Source: Stomoxys calcitrans (taxonomy: Eukaryota > Arthropoda > Insecta > Diptera > Muscidae). From it: a stretch of 64,000 nt of DNA. The notes under the pieces were generated by a model that was given only the letters and a program-made list of their open reading frames with translations, was not told the DNA's origin and ran no database searches. The position numbers were made by a program, and so were the translations under genes. Shown one piece after another: positions 1 to 10,329 of the stretch (position 1 is its first letter; each line of letters starts with the position of its first letter). The stretch covers positions 67,749,465-67,813,464 of the forward strand of contig NC_081552.1 in assembly GCF_963082655.1 (NCBI RefSeq). The letters are read 5' to 3'.

Positions 1-245
1 GCTTATTTACGTAGCCATTCAACCAGAAATGAGCCTCATCGCTGAACGGTGAATGAACACATTTCGAACCGAACACTGATTTTGTAATAAAATTCAATGA
101 TTTGCAAGCGTTGCTCGTTAGTAAGTCTATTCATGATGAAATGTCAAAGCATACTGAGCATCTTTCTCTTTGACACCATGTCTGAAATCCCACGTGATCT
201 GTCAAATACTAATGCATGAAAATCCTAACCTCAAAAAAATCACCC
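1..245 (-). pseudogene. Tc1/mariner transposase remnant, internally deleted, cut by window edge
   Basis: Read on the minus strand from about 135 down, the sequence encodes an N-terminal segment of the mariner kind (MNRLTNEQRLQIIEFYYK). After a short frame-broken stretch it joins directly to a piece resembling the conserved SDEAHFWLNGYVNK block, which holds the first catalytic Asp in this group. The DNA-binding and linker region between them is missing, so this is an internal-deletion derivative. The C-terminal half would lie left of position 1. Recognition is from remembered family motifs; subfamily (possibly DD37E type) is inferred. Confidence 0.6.
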
Positions 246-380
246 TTTATTTAATACCAAGATTTACCACCCTTTAGATACTTGGCCCAAAAAGTTCGAT
301 ATCAAATTCGTACACTGCTCTGAAATATCTTGAATTTAAACCCCATATTGTCGTAATTTGGTTACATGCACGTTAAACCC
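225..380 (+). repeat. Single unit of G-rich interspersed repeat
   Basis: This stretch matches one unit of the family seen at 41301-43225: a 'cacttggcccaaaa' start, 'gatatcaaattcgta', then 'aaaccccatattg'. It is an isolated degenerate unit without termini. Confidence 0.5.
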
Positions 381-885
381 TTTTGGGGTTAAGGCTTGAT
401 TGATACCGTACATCTAAAACCCTCGCAATTGAGTGCTACCTTATCATGATCGTTGGTTTTACAGCCTGTGGTGACCCCCAGGCACATGACGCCATTTTTC
501 TATGTCAGATTCGCTATACTTTCCATTTGAGACACCATATTGCTTTGATCACACCTTTCGTCACACTACCTCTAACAACCACAAAAGCGGACATGTACTT
601 TTTGGGTATGTTCGTGGACCGGCGTCTTCGTTTTTTCATCACAGAATCTTTATTCACTGCGAACATTTCAAGAAAATAGATTATGTCGTCTATGGACATA
701 CAAACAAAAATAAATTATTGTTTTTTTTTACATAATAAAGATATGAGCCCATCACATATTGGCAAATACTGCACCCTCTCCCCTACTTATTTAACTATCC
801 ACCAACTATTTCGTTGATTGAGTGCATAGTATAGCCACACAATTAATTACTTTGAATGAGCAGAATCATTTATAATCGGCTTTCT
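381..885. other. Unassigned AT-rich sequence
   Basis: No gene or known repeat was recognised. The short overlapping ORFs here carry no family motif and are not supported. Confidence 0.4.
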
Positions 886-1498
886 TTTTATACCCTAAGA
901 TCCCATTAAGTATATATATTATTGATCGTCATGATATTTTAAGTCGATCTAGCCATGTCCGTCCGTCCGTCTGTCTGACTGTTTGTCGAAAGCTCTCTAA
1001 CTTTCGAAACAGTTAAGCTAGGTACTTGAAACTTTGCATAAACTCTTGTTATTAGTGCAGGTCGGTTGGGATTGTAAATGGGGCAAATCGATCGATGTTT
1101 CGGGGAGCTGCTATATAAACGGATATCGGATCTTGACATCTTAAGCCCCTAGAGGGCGCAAATCTCATCCGATTTGGTTGAAATTTTGCACCAAGTGTTT
1201 TGTTTTGACCTGGTTTAAATCAGTTCATAACATGATATAGCTCCCATATAAACCGATCTCGGATATAGACTTCTTGAGCCTTTAGAGGGCTCAATTCTTA
1301 TTTGGATTTGGCTGAAATTTTGCACAATAAATTCCCAATTGGTTCATAACTTGATATAGCTGAAATAGCATAGCAATTCTTATCCATTATACTTTGTTTG
1401 TCTTTTAAGAGATATTAGCCGAGAACTTGACAAAAGCGATCCACGGTGGAGGGTATATAAGATTCGGCCCGGCCAAACTTAGCACGCTTTTACTTGTT
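886..1498 (+). repeat. DINE-1/mini-me-like element, complete
   Basis: Starts TTTTTATACCC, then a TA run, the 'gatctagccatg' motif and GTCC/GTCT microsatellite near 957, a 'gatatagctcccatataaaccgat' unit, and ends with a GC palindrome (ggcccggcc) and GCACGCTTTTACTTGTT. This is the standard order for the family in this window. Assignment to the Helitron-related DINE-1/mini-me group rests on the (TA)n plus (GTCY)n signature known in flies. Confidence 0.75.
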
Positions 1499-2029
1499 AA
1501 TTTAAATACAATAAGTGACACACACCTACTGCATACGACCTGTACTGTAGTTGAAAAAATGTCTTGTTGTGTAGGCTTCCAATAAATATACATACAAAAA
1601 TAAAAAAAATTACAAATGCCACACAAAGCCGAGTCGATGGCCATGCACATCACACCCACACAACTCCCTCTACTTCTATAAATAGTGATACTTTTTCTCA
1701 CGCACCATTTGTTTCTCTTATTCTCACCACTACTACTTCCACCTATAACTTTGCATTCACACCCATAACGAAAACAAACAACAACAATTGGCTGTGTTTA
1801 TGCTTCTTCTTCTTATATTGAAAATCAATTCCTCATTTTCATGGCTTTTCTTTAAGGAAAATTAATTTTCATATATATTCGCTTCTCTAGAAAAATATCT
1901 TTCGATTGATGCCCAATTCATTAAATCCATTCAGCCGTTTGGTCGTAATATGTACCACAAAGTCGCCTTTTAAATTATTAATATGCAAGTAAAAATGCTT
2001 TAAGTATATGAAAACTACCGTTCGTTATA
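1499..2029. other. Unassigned AT-rich spacer
   Basis: No coding signature or recognisable repeat. An 85-aa ORF at 1564-1821 is low-complexity Thr/Phe-rich and not supported as a gene. Confidence 0.4.
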
Positions 2030-2577
2030 GTTTATGCCCCTATAGCAGCTATATAGAAATATGGTACAAGTCATTGTTCAATTTTGAAGAACAAAATATT
2101 GGTCTTTTTGGTAACGGTCGTCGAAAAGCCTAAAATAAGACACTGTGTGAAATTTCAGCGAAATCGGATTATAAATGCGCCTTTTATGAGCCCAAAACCC
2201 TAAATCGAGAGATCGGTCAATATGGCAGCTATATTGAGATCTGGACCGATCTAAGCCAAATTGAAGAAGGATGTCGAAAGCTCTAACACAACTCATCATC
2301 CCAAATTTCGGCGAAATAGGACAATAAATGTGCCTTTTACTGGCCCAAAACATTAAATCGAGAGATCGGTCTATATGGCAGCTATATCCAAATGTGGATC
2401 GAATGTAATTTTACCAGACATACGGACGAACATGGCTAGATCGTCTTAGATTTTTACGACGATCAAGAATATATATATATATATATATTTTATAGGGTCG
2501 GAAATGGATATTTCGATGAGTTGCAAACGGAATGACAAATTTAATATACCCTCATCCTTTGGTGGTGGGTATAAAAA
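2030..2577 (-). repeat. DINE-1/mini-me-like element, subtype B, reverse
   Basis: Reverse orientation. It carries 'tatggcagctatat' units, the complement of the GTCY block near 2420, a run of about ten TA dinucleotides at 2469-2489, and ends 'ggtggtgggtataaaaa'. It resembles the longer subtype B array at 27828-29340. Confidence 0.7.
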
Positions 2578-2769
2578 GAGTTGTGTGACTGACTGATTGC
2601 TGACTGACTAATCGTCGCCCAGCTCAAACGGCTAACGGTAGAATCATGAAATTTTGCACGAATGTTGGTCTTGGGTCATAGGCACGGGATAAGGCTGGAT
2701 TTTTTGATATTCCTACGTTTAGGTACTAAAAAGTACCGAATAGAAGAAATGGTACATATTTGCCCAGCG
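2578..2769 (+). repeat. Interspersed repeat X, left half (Transib target)
   Basis: A repeat with GACT-rich start and 'cacgaatgttsgtctt', 'cataggcacgggataaggctgg' motifs. A paralogous uninterrupted copy lies at 9645-10325. Here the repeat is split by the Transib insertion and resumes at 8119. Confidence 0.7.
2765..2769. other. Target-site duplication, left (CAGCG)
   Basis: CAGCG directly precedes the element terminus and is repeated at 8119-8123. Transib elements are known to make 5-bp GC-rich duplications. Confidence 0.9.
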
Positions 2770-4200
2770 CACAGTGGGCCAAATGGCAAAAAAATTGGAA
2801 ATAAGTCTACAACTTTTTATCTGTTGATTTTAGCCATACAAAATGTTCTAGACATTTGTAGAGGAGGACATAGGCTTTCAGAAAAGTGCTGTTGTTGGTC
2901 CATATCTTTAATACAGGGTGAGCTACAGGGTGTCAAAGTTGACCACTTTTGACTTCTCCAAGCTTCTGGGGGCCATAACTTTTGATCTACTCAACCGATT
3001 TACATGATTTAGGACTCTAGAGAAAGAGCTTGACAAGATCTAAAAAACTTATGCATAAAGTACCATGCCATCGTGTACTGTTAAGGAGTTATGAATTGTT
3101 TAATTTTAAAATATGAAAATTTGGCCTTGGTTTTTTTCAGTGTTTTTTTAATAACTCCGTCAATTTTAAAGCTATAAACTTCATACTTCACACAAATTAT
3201 GCCAGCATATGTGTGCATAAAATACAAAAGGAATCACGTGAATATCTTTGGCGGTTTAAAAATGGCATCGTTTTCAATATGAAAAATATTTTTTTTGTCA
3301 AAAAATTGCAAAATTTTTCAAAAAAGATACTCCCATTTCCTTTAAGTTTTCGCAAACTTTGGCCGTCAAAGCATTATCATTTCTTTCCATTTTCACAAAG
3401 TCGAGGTATTAAGAAAAGTTTTAAGTGCTAATTTGGCTAATTTCGATATCAAACAACACCGTTATCTTAAGACCAAAATGGCCAATTTTTTTACTAAACT
3501 TCAAAAGTTTCTCACTGGAAAAAAAGTTCCACGGGGATTTTTTCGCTTTTTTTGAACTTAAATGAAAGCTTAAAATGTTCCCAACATTTTAAGGTATGTC
3601 TCGCCATATCCTAGCCATAAATGAGATCGTAGCGATCAAAATACTGAAAAAAGTCAATTTTCAAGTAGTGCTATATTCATTGCTAAAAAACAAGTATTAC
3701 GTCACATTTTATTGCAAAGATGTTAAATAAACTTTTATTTGGTAACACTTCTTCTACAAAACACAAAAAGAATCATGGAAATATCTCTATTCTATTCCAT
3801 TTTATGGAACCGGCAATAAAAAAGTCAATTTTTCAAAAAAGTCGAATTTCCCAAATTTTGTTTTTGTTGTCCTAATTGCACATGACACACTATAGCCATA
3901 TTTACGCAACATACCTTATCGTAAAGGAAATTTTCATACCTTTCCAACGATGTATAAAACATTTCTCAACTCGGATTCTATCTACTCTAAAATTCATTTA
4001 CACTTCATTAAACTCTATATAAAAATGTCTATTTGTGAAATGGAACCTTATATGGGGCCTACACTAAAACATTGATAGATTTGCCCAGGGTTTACAATAC
4101 AAATGTGTTAGAATAAAAAAAGGTCTCCTGCCAAAGTTTAAAAAAATTGGAATAAAAATATGTGTTTTAGAGCGAAAACACTTCGCATCGGCGTGCGTTT
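2770..4200 (+). repeat. Transib left terminal inverted repeat, 1,431 bp
   Basis: Begins with CACAGTG, an exact match to the consensus heptamer of V(D)J recombination signals, followed by 11 bp and then an A7 tract. Ends at ...GCGTGCGTTT (4200), beyond which the two arms no longer match. It is AT-rich and carries no convincing gene. Confidence 0.9.
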
Positions 4201-4423
4201 GTATAGTACCTACATCTATTTTTAATGTAAGCTGATGATTTTTGAATAAAAAGTAACCTAGAAATATACCTGCATATATATATATATTTGTGTTAAGATT
4301 TGATGCAGACAAATGTTACCTGTTTCGCTATGTCGAATTCCCAGGAAATCCACCGTATCAATGAATGTGAAAAAACCTACCCATAAAAAATTCATTGTCA
4401 TTTTTTTTAACCAAATTCGAGTC

Positions 4424-4572
4424 CAGGTAAATAATTATAGAAGAGTAAGTAAAAAGAGGCACTTTGGACCCCTTTTTACGATTGCGTCTGATACCTGAAA
4501 TGGGTCATTAATTGTGAATATATTGCATAAATATTTGAACAAAATCCAAATTTTCTTCATTATATTTTGTAG
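4424..4572 (+). promoter_or_regulatory. Possible 5' UTR intron upstream of transposase
   Basis: Donor-like sites (CAG|GTAAAT at about 4424-4431 and GA|GTAAGT at about 4443-4450) are followed by a pyrimidine-rich acceptor TATATTTTGTAG ending at 4572, 24 bases before the transposase ATG. This would fit transcription from inside the left arm. It is pattern reading only. Confidence 0.3.
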
Positions 4573-4596
4573 AGGCGTAAAGGACATTTATAAGTT

Positions 4597-6639
4597 ATGG
4601 AAGTCATACTGAAGTATTCCACTCTTTCGAAAATTGTATGGGACATCAAAAATGATTCCAAATCATACACGGAGTCATTTAAGGAACTTGTTTACACTTT
4701 GGACCACATATATGGAATAAGGCTAAATAAAGACGCTTTAGACAAACTTGAAAAATTCTACAAATCATTTGAGAGAAGGTTGCCAGAATGTTCATTCGCA
4801 AAAATCAAGTTTTTCAAAATGTATGAGAAGTGGCTGAAATCGGATCTACTTATTGAAATTAAACCGCTGATTCCCGGCCGGCCTAGCAAAGCATACGACG
4901 AAGTTACGGAGAAAACCAAAAAGAAAAAACAAGAGGAACTATTGGCGGCACATCCGCCAAATTTAATAAAAGATACGTTCAAAACAGCATTGTTAAAAAC
5001 ACAACCAAAAAATGTTGGACGAATTGTCGATGTTTTACCATTAGCATCTCCGAAAAGGGTAAAGAGAATGGTAGAAAGTATTCCAACTCCAAAATCGACT
5101 ACAGAATTCACGGAGGAAGATGCACTGGCCCTGATTTTGAACCTAGGCCTCTCAAGAAACAAATACTCAACAATGAGGAAGGCTCTTCGTGAAAAAGGAT
5201 GGGGTTGTTTACCCTCAAAACATAAATTGTACAACACCAGGACGAAAATGGTGCCATCAAATATATACGTGGACGAATTAAAAGCAAGAGTGAAACTTGC
5301 TGATCTTGTTGAAAATACAGCTGTTAGAATTATTTCTAATTTTACTGAAGAACAGTTGAACACATGTAATAATTCCGAAGTGGTTTTGATCAGCAAATGG
5401 GGTTGTGATGGATCATCTGGATTTTCCGAATATAAGCAACAAACAGAAATAGATACCAACTTCGCATCAATTTTCATGGCATCATTAGTACCATTGAGAA
5501 TGAGATTGTACAAGGACCAATCTTCATCATCGAAAGAAAATGCATTTCAAGATATATGGATAAATAGAACACCTGGGTCAAAATATTTATGTCGCCCAAT
5601 TCGGTTTGAGTATACAAAGGAAGACCGGAACACAACACGATCTTTGGTGAACGAAATAAAGGAAGAAATTGCTGCATTACCCATGATTGTTATAAACCAA
5701 TTGGGAAGAAATATAAAAGTTTCGTTTCAACTACAACTCACTATGATCGATGGAAAGGTGGCAAACGCATTAACTGGCGTTATGTCCAATTGGAGATGCA
5801 ATATTTGTGGCAAGAAGAATGGGCAATTCGAGGACAAGTCTGATGAAAATTTAGTAAACGAAAATGCGCTCAATTTCGGTATTTCGCCCCTGCACTGTAG
5901 AATTCGATTCATGGAGTATTGTTTGCATTTATCGTATGACCTTAAATATCGGACTAGCCCTGGAAACCGCGATGTCTCTGCTAGAAACAACCAAGATCTT
6001 CACAAAATGAGGCAGGAAGAGAAGAATCGAATCCAGTTGGAGTTTAAACAAAAGGGACTTATAATAGATAAACCTCTTTACGGATACGGAAGCACAAATG
6101 ATGGCAACTCGGCAAGGCGGTTTTTTGAGGACCCCGTATCGACATCTAAAATAACCGGTCTTGATGAACACTTGCTAAGACGATTCAAAGTGATTTTGGC
6201 TGTAATCAATAGCAAAAAGATGATAAATTCAACCAAATTTGAAGCTTATAGTAATGACACAAAAAACATTTTATCTGATTTATATTCGTGGAAAGCTTTA
6301 ACACCGACAGTACATAAAGTCTTACATCATGGCAAGGAAATTGTGGAATACAACATACTTCCGTTAGGAGAACTTACAGAAGAAGCTCAGGAATCCCGTA
6401 ATAGAGATGTTAAACAGTTCCGGCTTTTCAATACCCGAAAGAGCACCAAATTTAACCAAAATTATGATTTACTTCAATATTTATTGTTATCGTCTGATCC
6501 GGTACTATACAGCATCAGAACTAAATGGCTACCAAAAATATGTGACGATATAGATAAGGACGATCCCGATGCCATTCAAATTAAAGAGCTTTTAAATTTT
6601 GATACCTTAGATTATTTGGTAGAGAATAAAATCAAATAA
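4597..6639 (+). CDS. Transib transposase (RAG1-related DDE recombinase)
   Basis: An intact 680-aa ORF, the usual length for Transib transposases, expected to nick and hairpin DNA at the element ends. The acidic triad can be placed by RAG1/Transib motifs: D271 in KWGCDGSSG, D385 in TMIDGKV and E599 in EEAQESRNRDVKQFR. A CxxC pair (C401, C404, RCNICGKKNG) and HKVLHHGKEIVE (H573, H577) correspond to zinc-binding and C-terminal core blocks. The N-terminal third is Lys-rich and likely holds DNA-binding parts; no RAG1 RING domain is present. The start is the first ATG in frame, just downstream of a possible intron acceptor. No frameshift or internal stop is present. Family assignment is strong; activity is inferred. 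Confidence 0.93.
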   Translation: MEVILKYSTLSKIVWDIKNDSKSYTESFKELVYTLDHIYGIRLNKDALDKLEKFYKSFERRLPECSFAKIKFFKMYEKWLKSDLLIEIKPLIPGRPSKAYDEVTEKTKKKKQEELLAAHPPNLIKDTFKTALLKTQPKNVGRIVDVLPLASPKRVKRMVESIPTPKSTTEFTEEDALALILNLGLSRNKYSTMRKALREKGWGCLPSKHKLYNTRTKMVPSNIYVDELKARVKLADLVENTAVRIISNFTEEQLNTCNNSEVVLISKWGCDGSSGFSEYKQQTEIDTNFASIFMASLVPLRMRLYKDQSSSSKENAFQDIWINRTPGSKYLCRPIRFEYTKEDRNTTRSLVNEIKEEIAALPMIVINQLGRNIKVSFQLQLTMIDGKVANALTGVMSNWRCNICGKKNGQFEDKSDENLVNENALNFGISPLHCRIRFMEYCLHLSYDLKYRTSPGNRDVSARNNQDLHKMRQEEKNRIQLEFKQKGLIIDKPLYGYGSTNDGNSARRFFEDPVSTSKITGLDEHLLRRFKVILAVINSKKMINSTKFEAYSNDTKNILSDLYSWKALTPTVHKVLHHGKEIVEYNILPLGELTEEAQESRNRDVKQFRLFNTRKSTKFNQNYDLLQYLLLSSDPVLYSIRTKWLPKICDDIDKDDPDAIQIKELLNFDTLDYLVENKIK

Positions 6640-6687
6640 TACAAAACTAAAATGCTTTTTTATTTTGGGAGTAGCTAATATACATAT

Positions 6688-8118
6688 AAACGCACGCCGA
6701 TGCGAAGTGTTTTCGCTCTAAAACACATATTTTTATTCCAATTTTTTTAAACTTTGGCAGGAGACCTTTTTTTATTCTAACACATTTGTATTGTAAACCC
6801 TGGGCAAATCTATCAATGTTTTAGTGTAGGCCCCATATAAGGTTCCATTTCACAAATAGACATTTTTATATAGAGTTTAATGAAGTGTAAATGAATTTTA
6901 GAGTAGATAGAATCCGAGTTGAGAAATGTTTTATACATCGTTGGAAAGGTATGAAAATTTCCTTTACGATAAGGTATGTTGCGTAAATATGGCTATAGTG
7001 TGTCATGTGCAATTAGGACAACAAAAACAAAATTTGGGAAATTCGACTTTTTTGAAAAATTGACTTTTTTATTGCCGGTTCCATAAAATGGAATAGAATA
7101 GAGATATTTCCATGATTCTTTTTGTGTTTTGTAGAAGAAGTGTTACCAAATAAAAGTTTATTTAACATCTTTGCAATAAAATGTGACGTAATACTTGTTT
7201 TTTAGCAATGAATATAGCACTACTTGAAAATTGACTTTTTTCAGTATTTTGATCGCTACGATCTCATTTATGGCTAGGATATGGCGAGACATACCTTAAA
7301 ATGTTGGGAACATTTTAAGCTTTCATTTAAGTTCAAAAAAAGCGAAAAAATCCCCGTGGAACTTTTTTTCCAGTGAGAAACTTTTGAAGTTTAGTAAAAA
7401 AATTGGCCATTTTGGTCTTAAGATAACGGTGTTGTTTGATATCGAAATTAGCCAAATTAGCACTTAAAACTTTTCTTAATACCTCGACTTTGTGAAAATG
7501 GAAAGAAATGATAATGCTTTGACGGCCAAAGTTTGCGAAAACTTAAAGGAAATGGGAGTATCTTTTTTGAAAAATTTTGCAATTTTTTGACAAAAAAAAT
7601 ATTTTTCATATTGAAAACGATGCCATTTTTAAACCGCCAAAGATATTCACGTGATTCCTTTTGTATTTTATGCACACATATGCTGGCATAATTTGTGTGA
7701 AGTATGAAGTTTATAGCTTTAAAATTGACGGAGTTATTAAAAAAACACTGAAAAAAACCAAGGCCAAATTTTCATATTTTAAAATTAAACAATTCATAAC
7801 TCCTTAACAGTACACGATGGCATGGTACTTTATGCATAAGTTTTTTAGATCTTGTCAAGCTCTTTCTCTAGAGTCCTAAATCATGTAAATCGGTTGAGTA
7901 GATCAAAAGTTATGGCCCCCAGAAGCTTGGAGAAGTCAAAAGTGGTCAACTTTGACACCCTGTAGCTCACCCTGTATTAAAGATATGGACCAACAACAGC
8001 ACTTTTCTGAAAGCCTATGTCCTCCTCTACAAATGTCTAGAACATTTTGTATGGCTAAAATCAACAGATAAAAAGTTGTAGACTTATTTCCAATTTTTTT
8101 GCCATTTGGCCCACTGTG
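6688..8118 (-). repeat. Transib right terminal inverted repeat, 1,431 bp
   Basis: Reverse complement of 2770-4200, ending ...CACTGTG at 8112-8118. The matching ORF offsets indicate no indel relative to the left arm in that part. The transposase stop codon lies 48 bases before the arm begins. Confidence 0.9.
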
Positions 8119-8385
8119 CAGCGTGAACGGAAAGGACTAGAATTATGTTCTTACAGTCAATTTAAAGAGCGTTTCGAAAAATAAGGGTTGATAAAAAAGG
8201 TTGGAAAATAAAGCTCTGAATTTTGGAACTTAGGTACACTATGGCAAACGTAATTGGGTTACTAGGTACCAAAAGAGTAACAAAAATGTTCGAAATGGAT
8301 GAACTTCGCCCCGTGCAGTGGATAGAGGCACAATTTTGAAATTTGTTTTAAAATGCGTCAGGTGCAAAATGATGAAGGTGAAAAG
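8119..8385 (+). repeat. Interspersed repeat X, right half, with right target duplication
   Basis: CAGCG (8119-8123) repeats the left duplication. The sequence then continues the repeat seen uninterrupted at about 9850-10200 ('aacggaaaggrctagaatt', 'gctctgaattttggaacttaggtac', 'gtggatagaggca'). Confidence 0.7.
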
Positions 8386-9180
8386 AAACAAGTAAAAGTC
8401 TGCTAATTTAGGCAGAATCCATCTGGTGAGGTCCCACCACCATGGATTCTGCCAAAATATGGGAGCTATATCCAGTTTTAGACCGAATTGGACCGTACTT
8501 GGCACAGTTGTTAAGTCATAGCAGAACACTATACGCAAAATTTCAGCGAAATCGGAAAAAAATGAACCGCGGCTTGTAAGGGCTTAAGAATTAAAATCGG
8601 GAGATTGGTTTACATGGGAGCTATATCATGTTCTTGACCGATTTTAACCGTACTTAGAACAGTTGTTGGTAGTCATAACAGAACACCATGTACAAAATTT
8701 CAGCCAAATCGGGTGAAATTGCGGCTTCCAGGGGCTCAGATGTCAAATCAGGAGATCGGTTTATATGGGATCTATATTAGGTCATAGATCGATTTCAACC
8801 GTGTTTGGCACAGTTGTTGGAAGTCAAAATAGAACATTATGTGCACAATTTCCAAAATTTCCAAATCGGAAAAAAATTGCGGCTTCTAGGGGCTCAGGAA
8901 GTCAAATCGGGAGATCGGTTTATATGGGAGCTATATCAGGTTATAAACCGATTTGGACCGTACTTGGCTCCGTTGGTGGGAGTCATAACAGAATACTATG
9001 TTCGAAAATTTCAGCCAAATCAGACAAAAATTGTGGCTTCCATGGGCTCAAGAATTCAAATCTGGAGATCGGTGAGCTATATTCAAATCTGAACCGATAT
9101 GGCCCATATGCAATCACGAACGACCTACATCAATGTGAAGTATCTGTGTAAGCATTCAAGCAGAACTTTTTGTGCAGATG
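8386..9180 (-). repeat. DINE-1-like element, reverse, tandem centre
   Basis: Starts with AACAAGTAAAAG..., the complement of the family terminus, and contains several copies of the 'gagatcggtttatatgggagctatatc' unit with 'agttgttggaagtcataacagaac' between them. The GTCY end is missing. The overlapping 128- and 95-aa ORFs here are repeat translations. Confidence 0.65.
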
Positions 9181-9206
9181 GAGCTAGAGGACTAAAATTT
9201 GGGATG

Positions 9207-9465
9207 CACACTCATAGAAAAATAGTAAGCTAAAAATAGCAAACACTGTCTGGTGAATGTGAGTAGTTTTTTTTTTGCTGCTATTGTAGCAGTAGTTCTG
9301 CTATTACAGCAGTAGTACTGCAATTTCAGAGAAGCAGGCTTACTGCTGAAAAGTCTGTTGTTTGCTGATAATGACTGCTGCCTAATTATGAAGGGGATGT
9401 TAGAAGAAAAAATGTAACACATATGTAAATGTATGTCTGGGTGGATTTTTATTATCACCACGATG
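9207..9465. repeat. AGCA-rich small interspersed element, copy 1
   Basis: Starts CACTCATAGAAAAA, is rich in 'gctg/cagcag' words ('gcttactgctgaaaagtctgttgtttgctg'), and ends near 'gtggatttttattatcacc'. A clear second copy lies at 35603-35762. Non-coding; class unknown. Confidence 0.55.
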
Positions 9466-9644
9466 TATTGTTATTCTTGTACTATTTGTTACTTTCTTTA
9501 CAGAAGGGGACCGATTTCTGAAATTTTATACGCAAATATTACAAAACTTCATAATCTTATGAACTAAGTGCCTACCTAGGCCTTTGGAAGTCCTACACTA
9601 AAAACGGAGGTAGCGAAGTGGACCACCGGGATGCTAATCTATAT

Positions 9645-10325
9645 ATATAGAAGAGTAGCGTGACCGAATGAATGCTGACTGACTGATCATTACCCAGCCC
9701 AAACGGCTAAGCTATAACGATGAAGTTTTGCACGAATGTTCGTCTTGTGTCATAGGCACGGGATAAGGCTGGATTTGGTGATATTCGTACGTTTAGGTAC
9801 TAAAATATATCAAAAAGTACGAAATGGTACATATTTGCTCAACACTAACGGAAAGGGCTAGAATTGTGTTATTGGGCTTAAATGAAAGATCATCTCGAAA
9901 AAAAGGTTTGGTAAAAGACTTTTTGAAAAATCGTACCGGAAGTGGGATAAATAGTACATTTAGTACCGCAATTGGCACTCTTTGGTACTTTCTTGAACTA
10001 GAGCTCTGAATTTTGGAACTTAGGTACAATTTGGCAACCATAATTTGGTGACTATTAGAGCTTTTGGAACTTTGTACATTTAGATACTAAAAAAAGTATC
10101 AGAAAGGTACAAAATGGGTGAACTTCATCATCAGCCCTGTAGATGGATAGAGGCAAAATTTTTAAATTTGACTTAAAAGACGTCTGGTGCAAACAAATGA
10201 GGGTAAAGAAATGGAAAAATAGTACTGGTAACAACAGAAAACGTACGTTTAGCACCACAATTGGTACTTTCTTTACTGCTGGAGCCAGAGGTCTGAAATT
10301 TGGCATGTAGGTACAACTTAGAAGG
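9645..10325 (+). repeat. Interspersed repeat X, uninterrupted copy
   Basis: Paralog of the Transib-split repeat. Around 9830-9860 it gives the uninterrupted version of the insertion site with the same base count, which independently confirms the Transib ends. Short ORFs in it are not supported. Confidence 0.7.
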
Positions 10326-10329
10326 AGAA

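Larger units (their letters stand above)
2770..8118 (+). mobile_element. Complete Transib DNA transposon with 1,431-bp TIRs
   Basis: A 5,349-bp element bounded by CACAGTGGGCC and its complement, flanked by a 5-bp CAGCG duplication, with one intact transposase gene at 4597-6639. Arms 2770-4200 and 6688-8118 are both 1,431 bp; every stretch I compared was identical, and a 72-codon ORF lies at the same offset (443-661) in each. Transib is the transposon superfamily from which RAG1 and V(D)J recombination derive, and its usual terminal repeats are only tens of bases. Intact gene, matching arms and clean duplication point to a recent, possibly still competent insertion (inference). Confidence 0.93.

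Noticed and set aside
3213..3431. 72-aa ORF present in both Transib arms
   Set aside because: Occurs twice only because the arms are inverted copies; composition is Lys/Phe-rich chance coding.
4758..5513. 251-aa ORF antisense to the Transib transposase
   Set aside because: Lies wholly within the transposase gene on the opposite strand and shows no recognisable motif.
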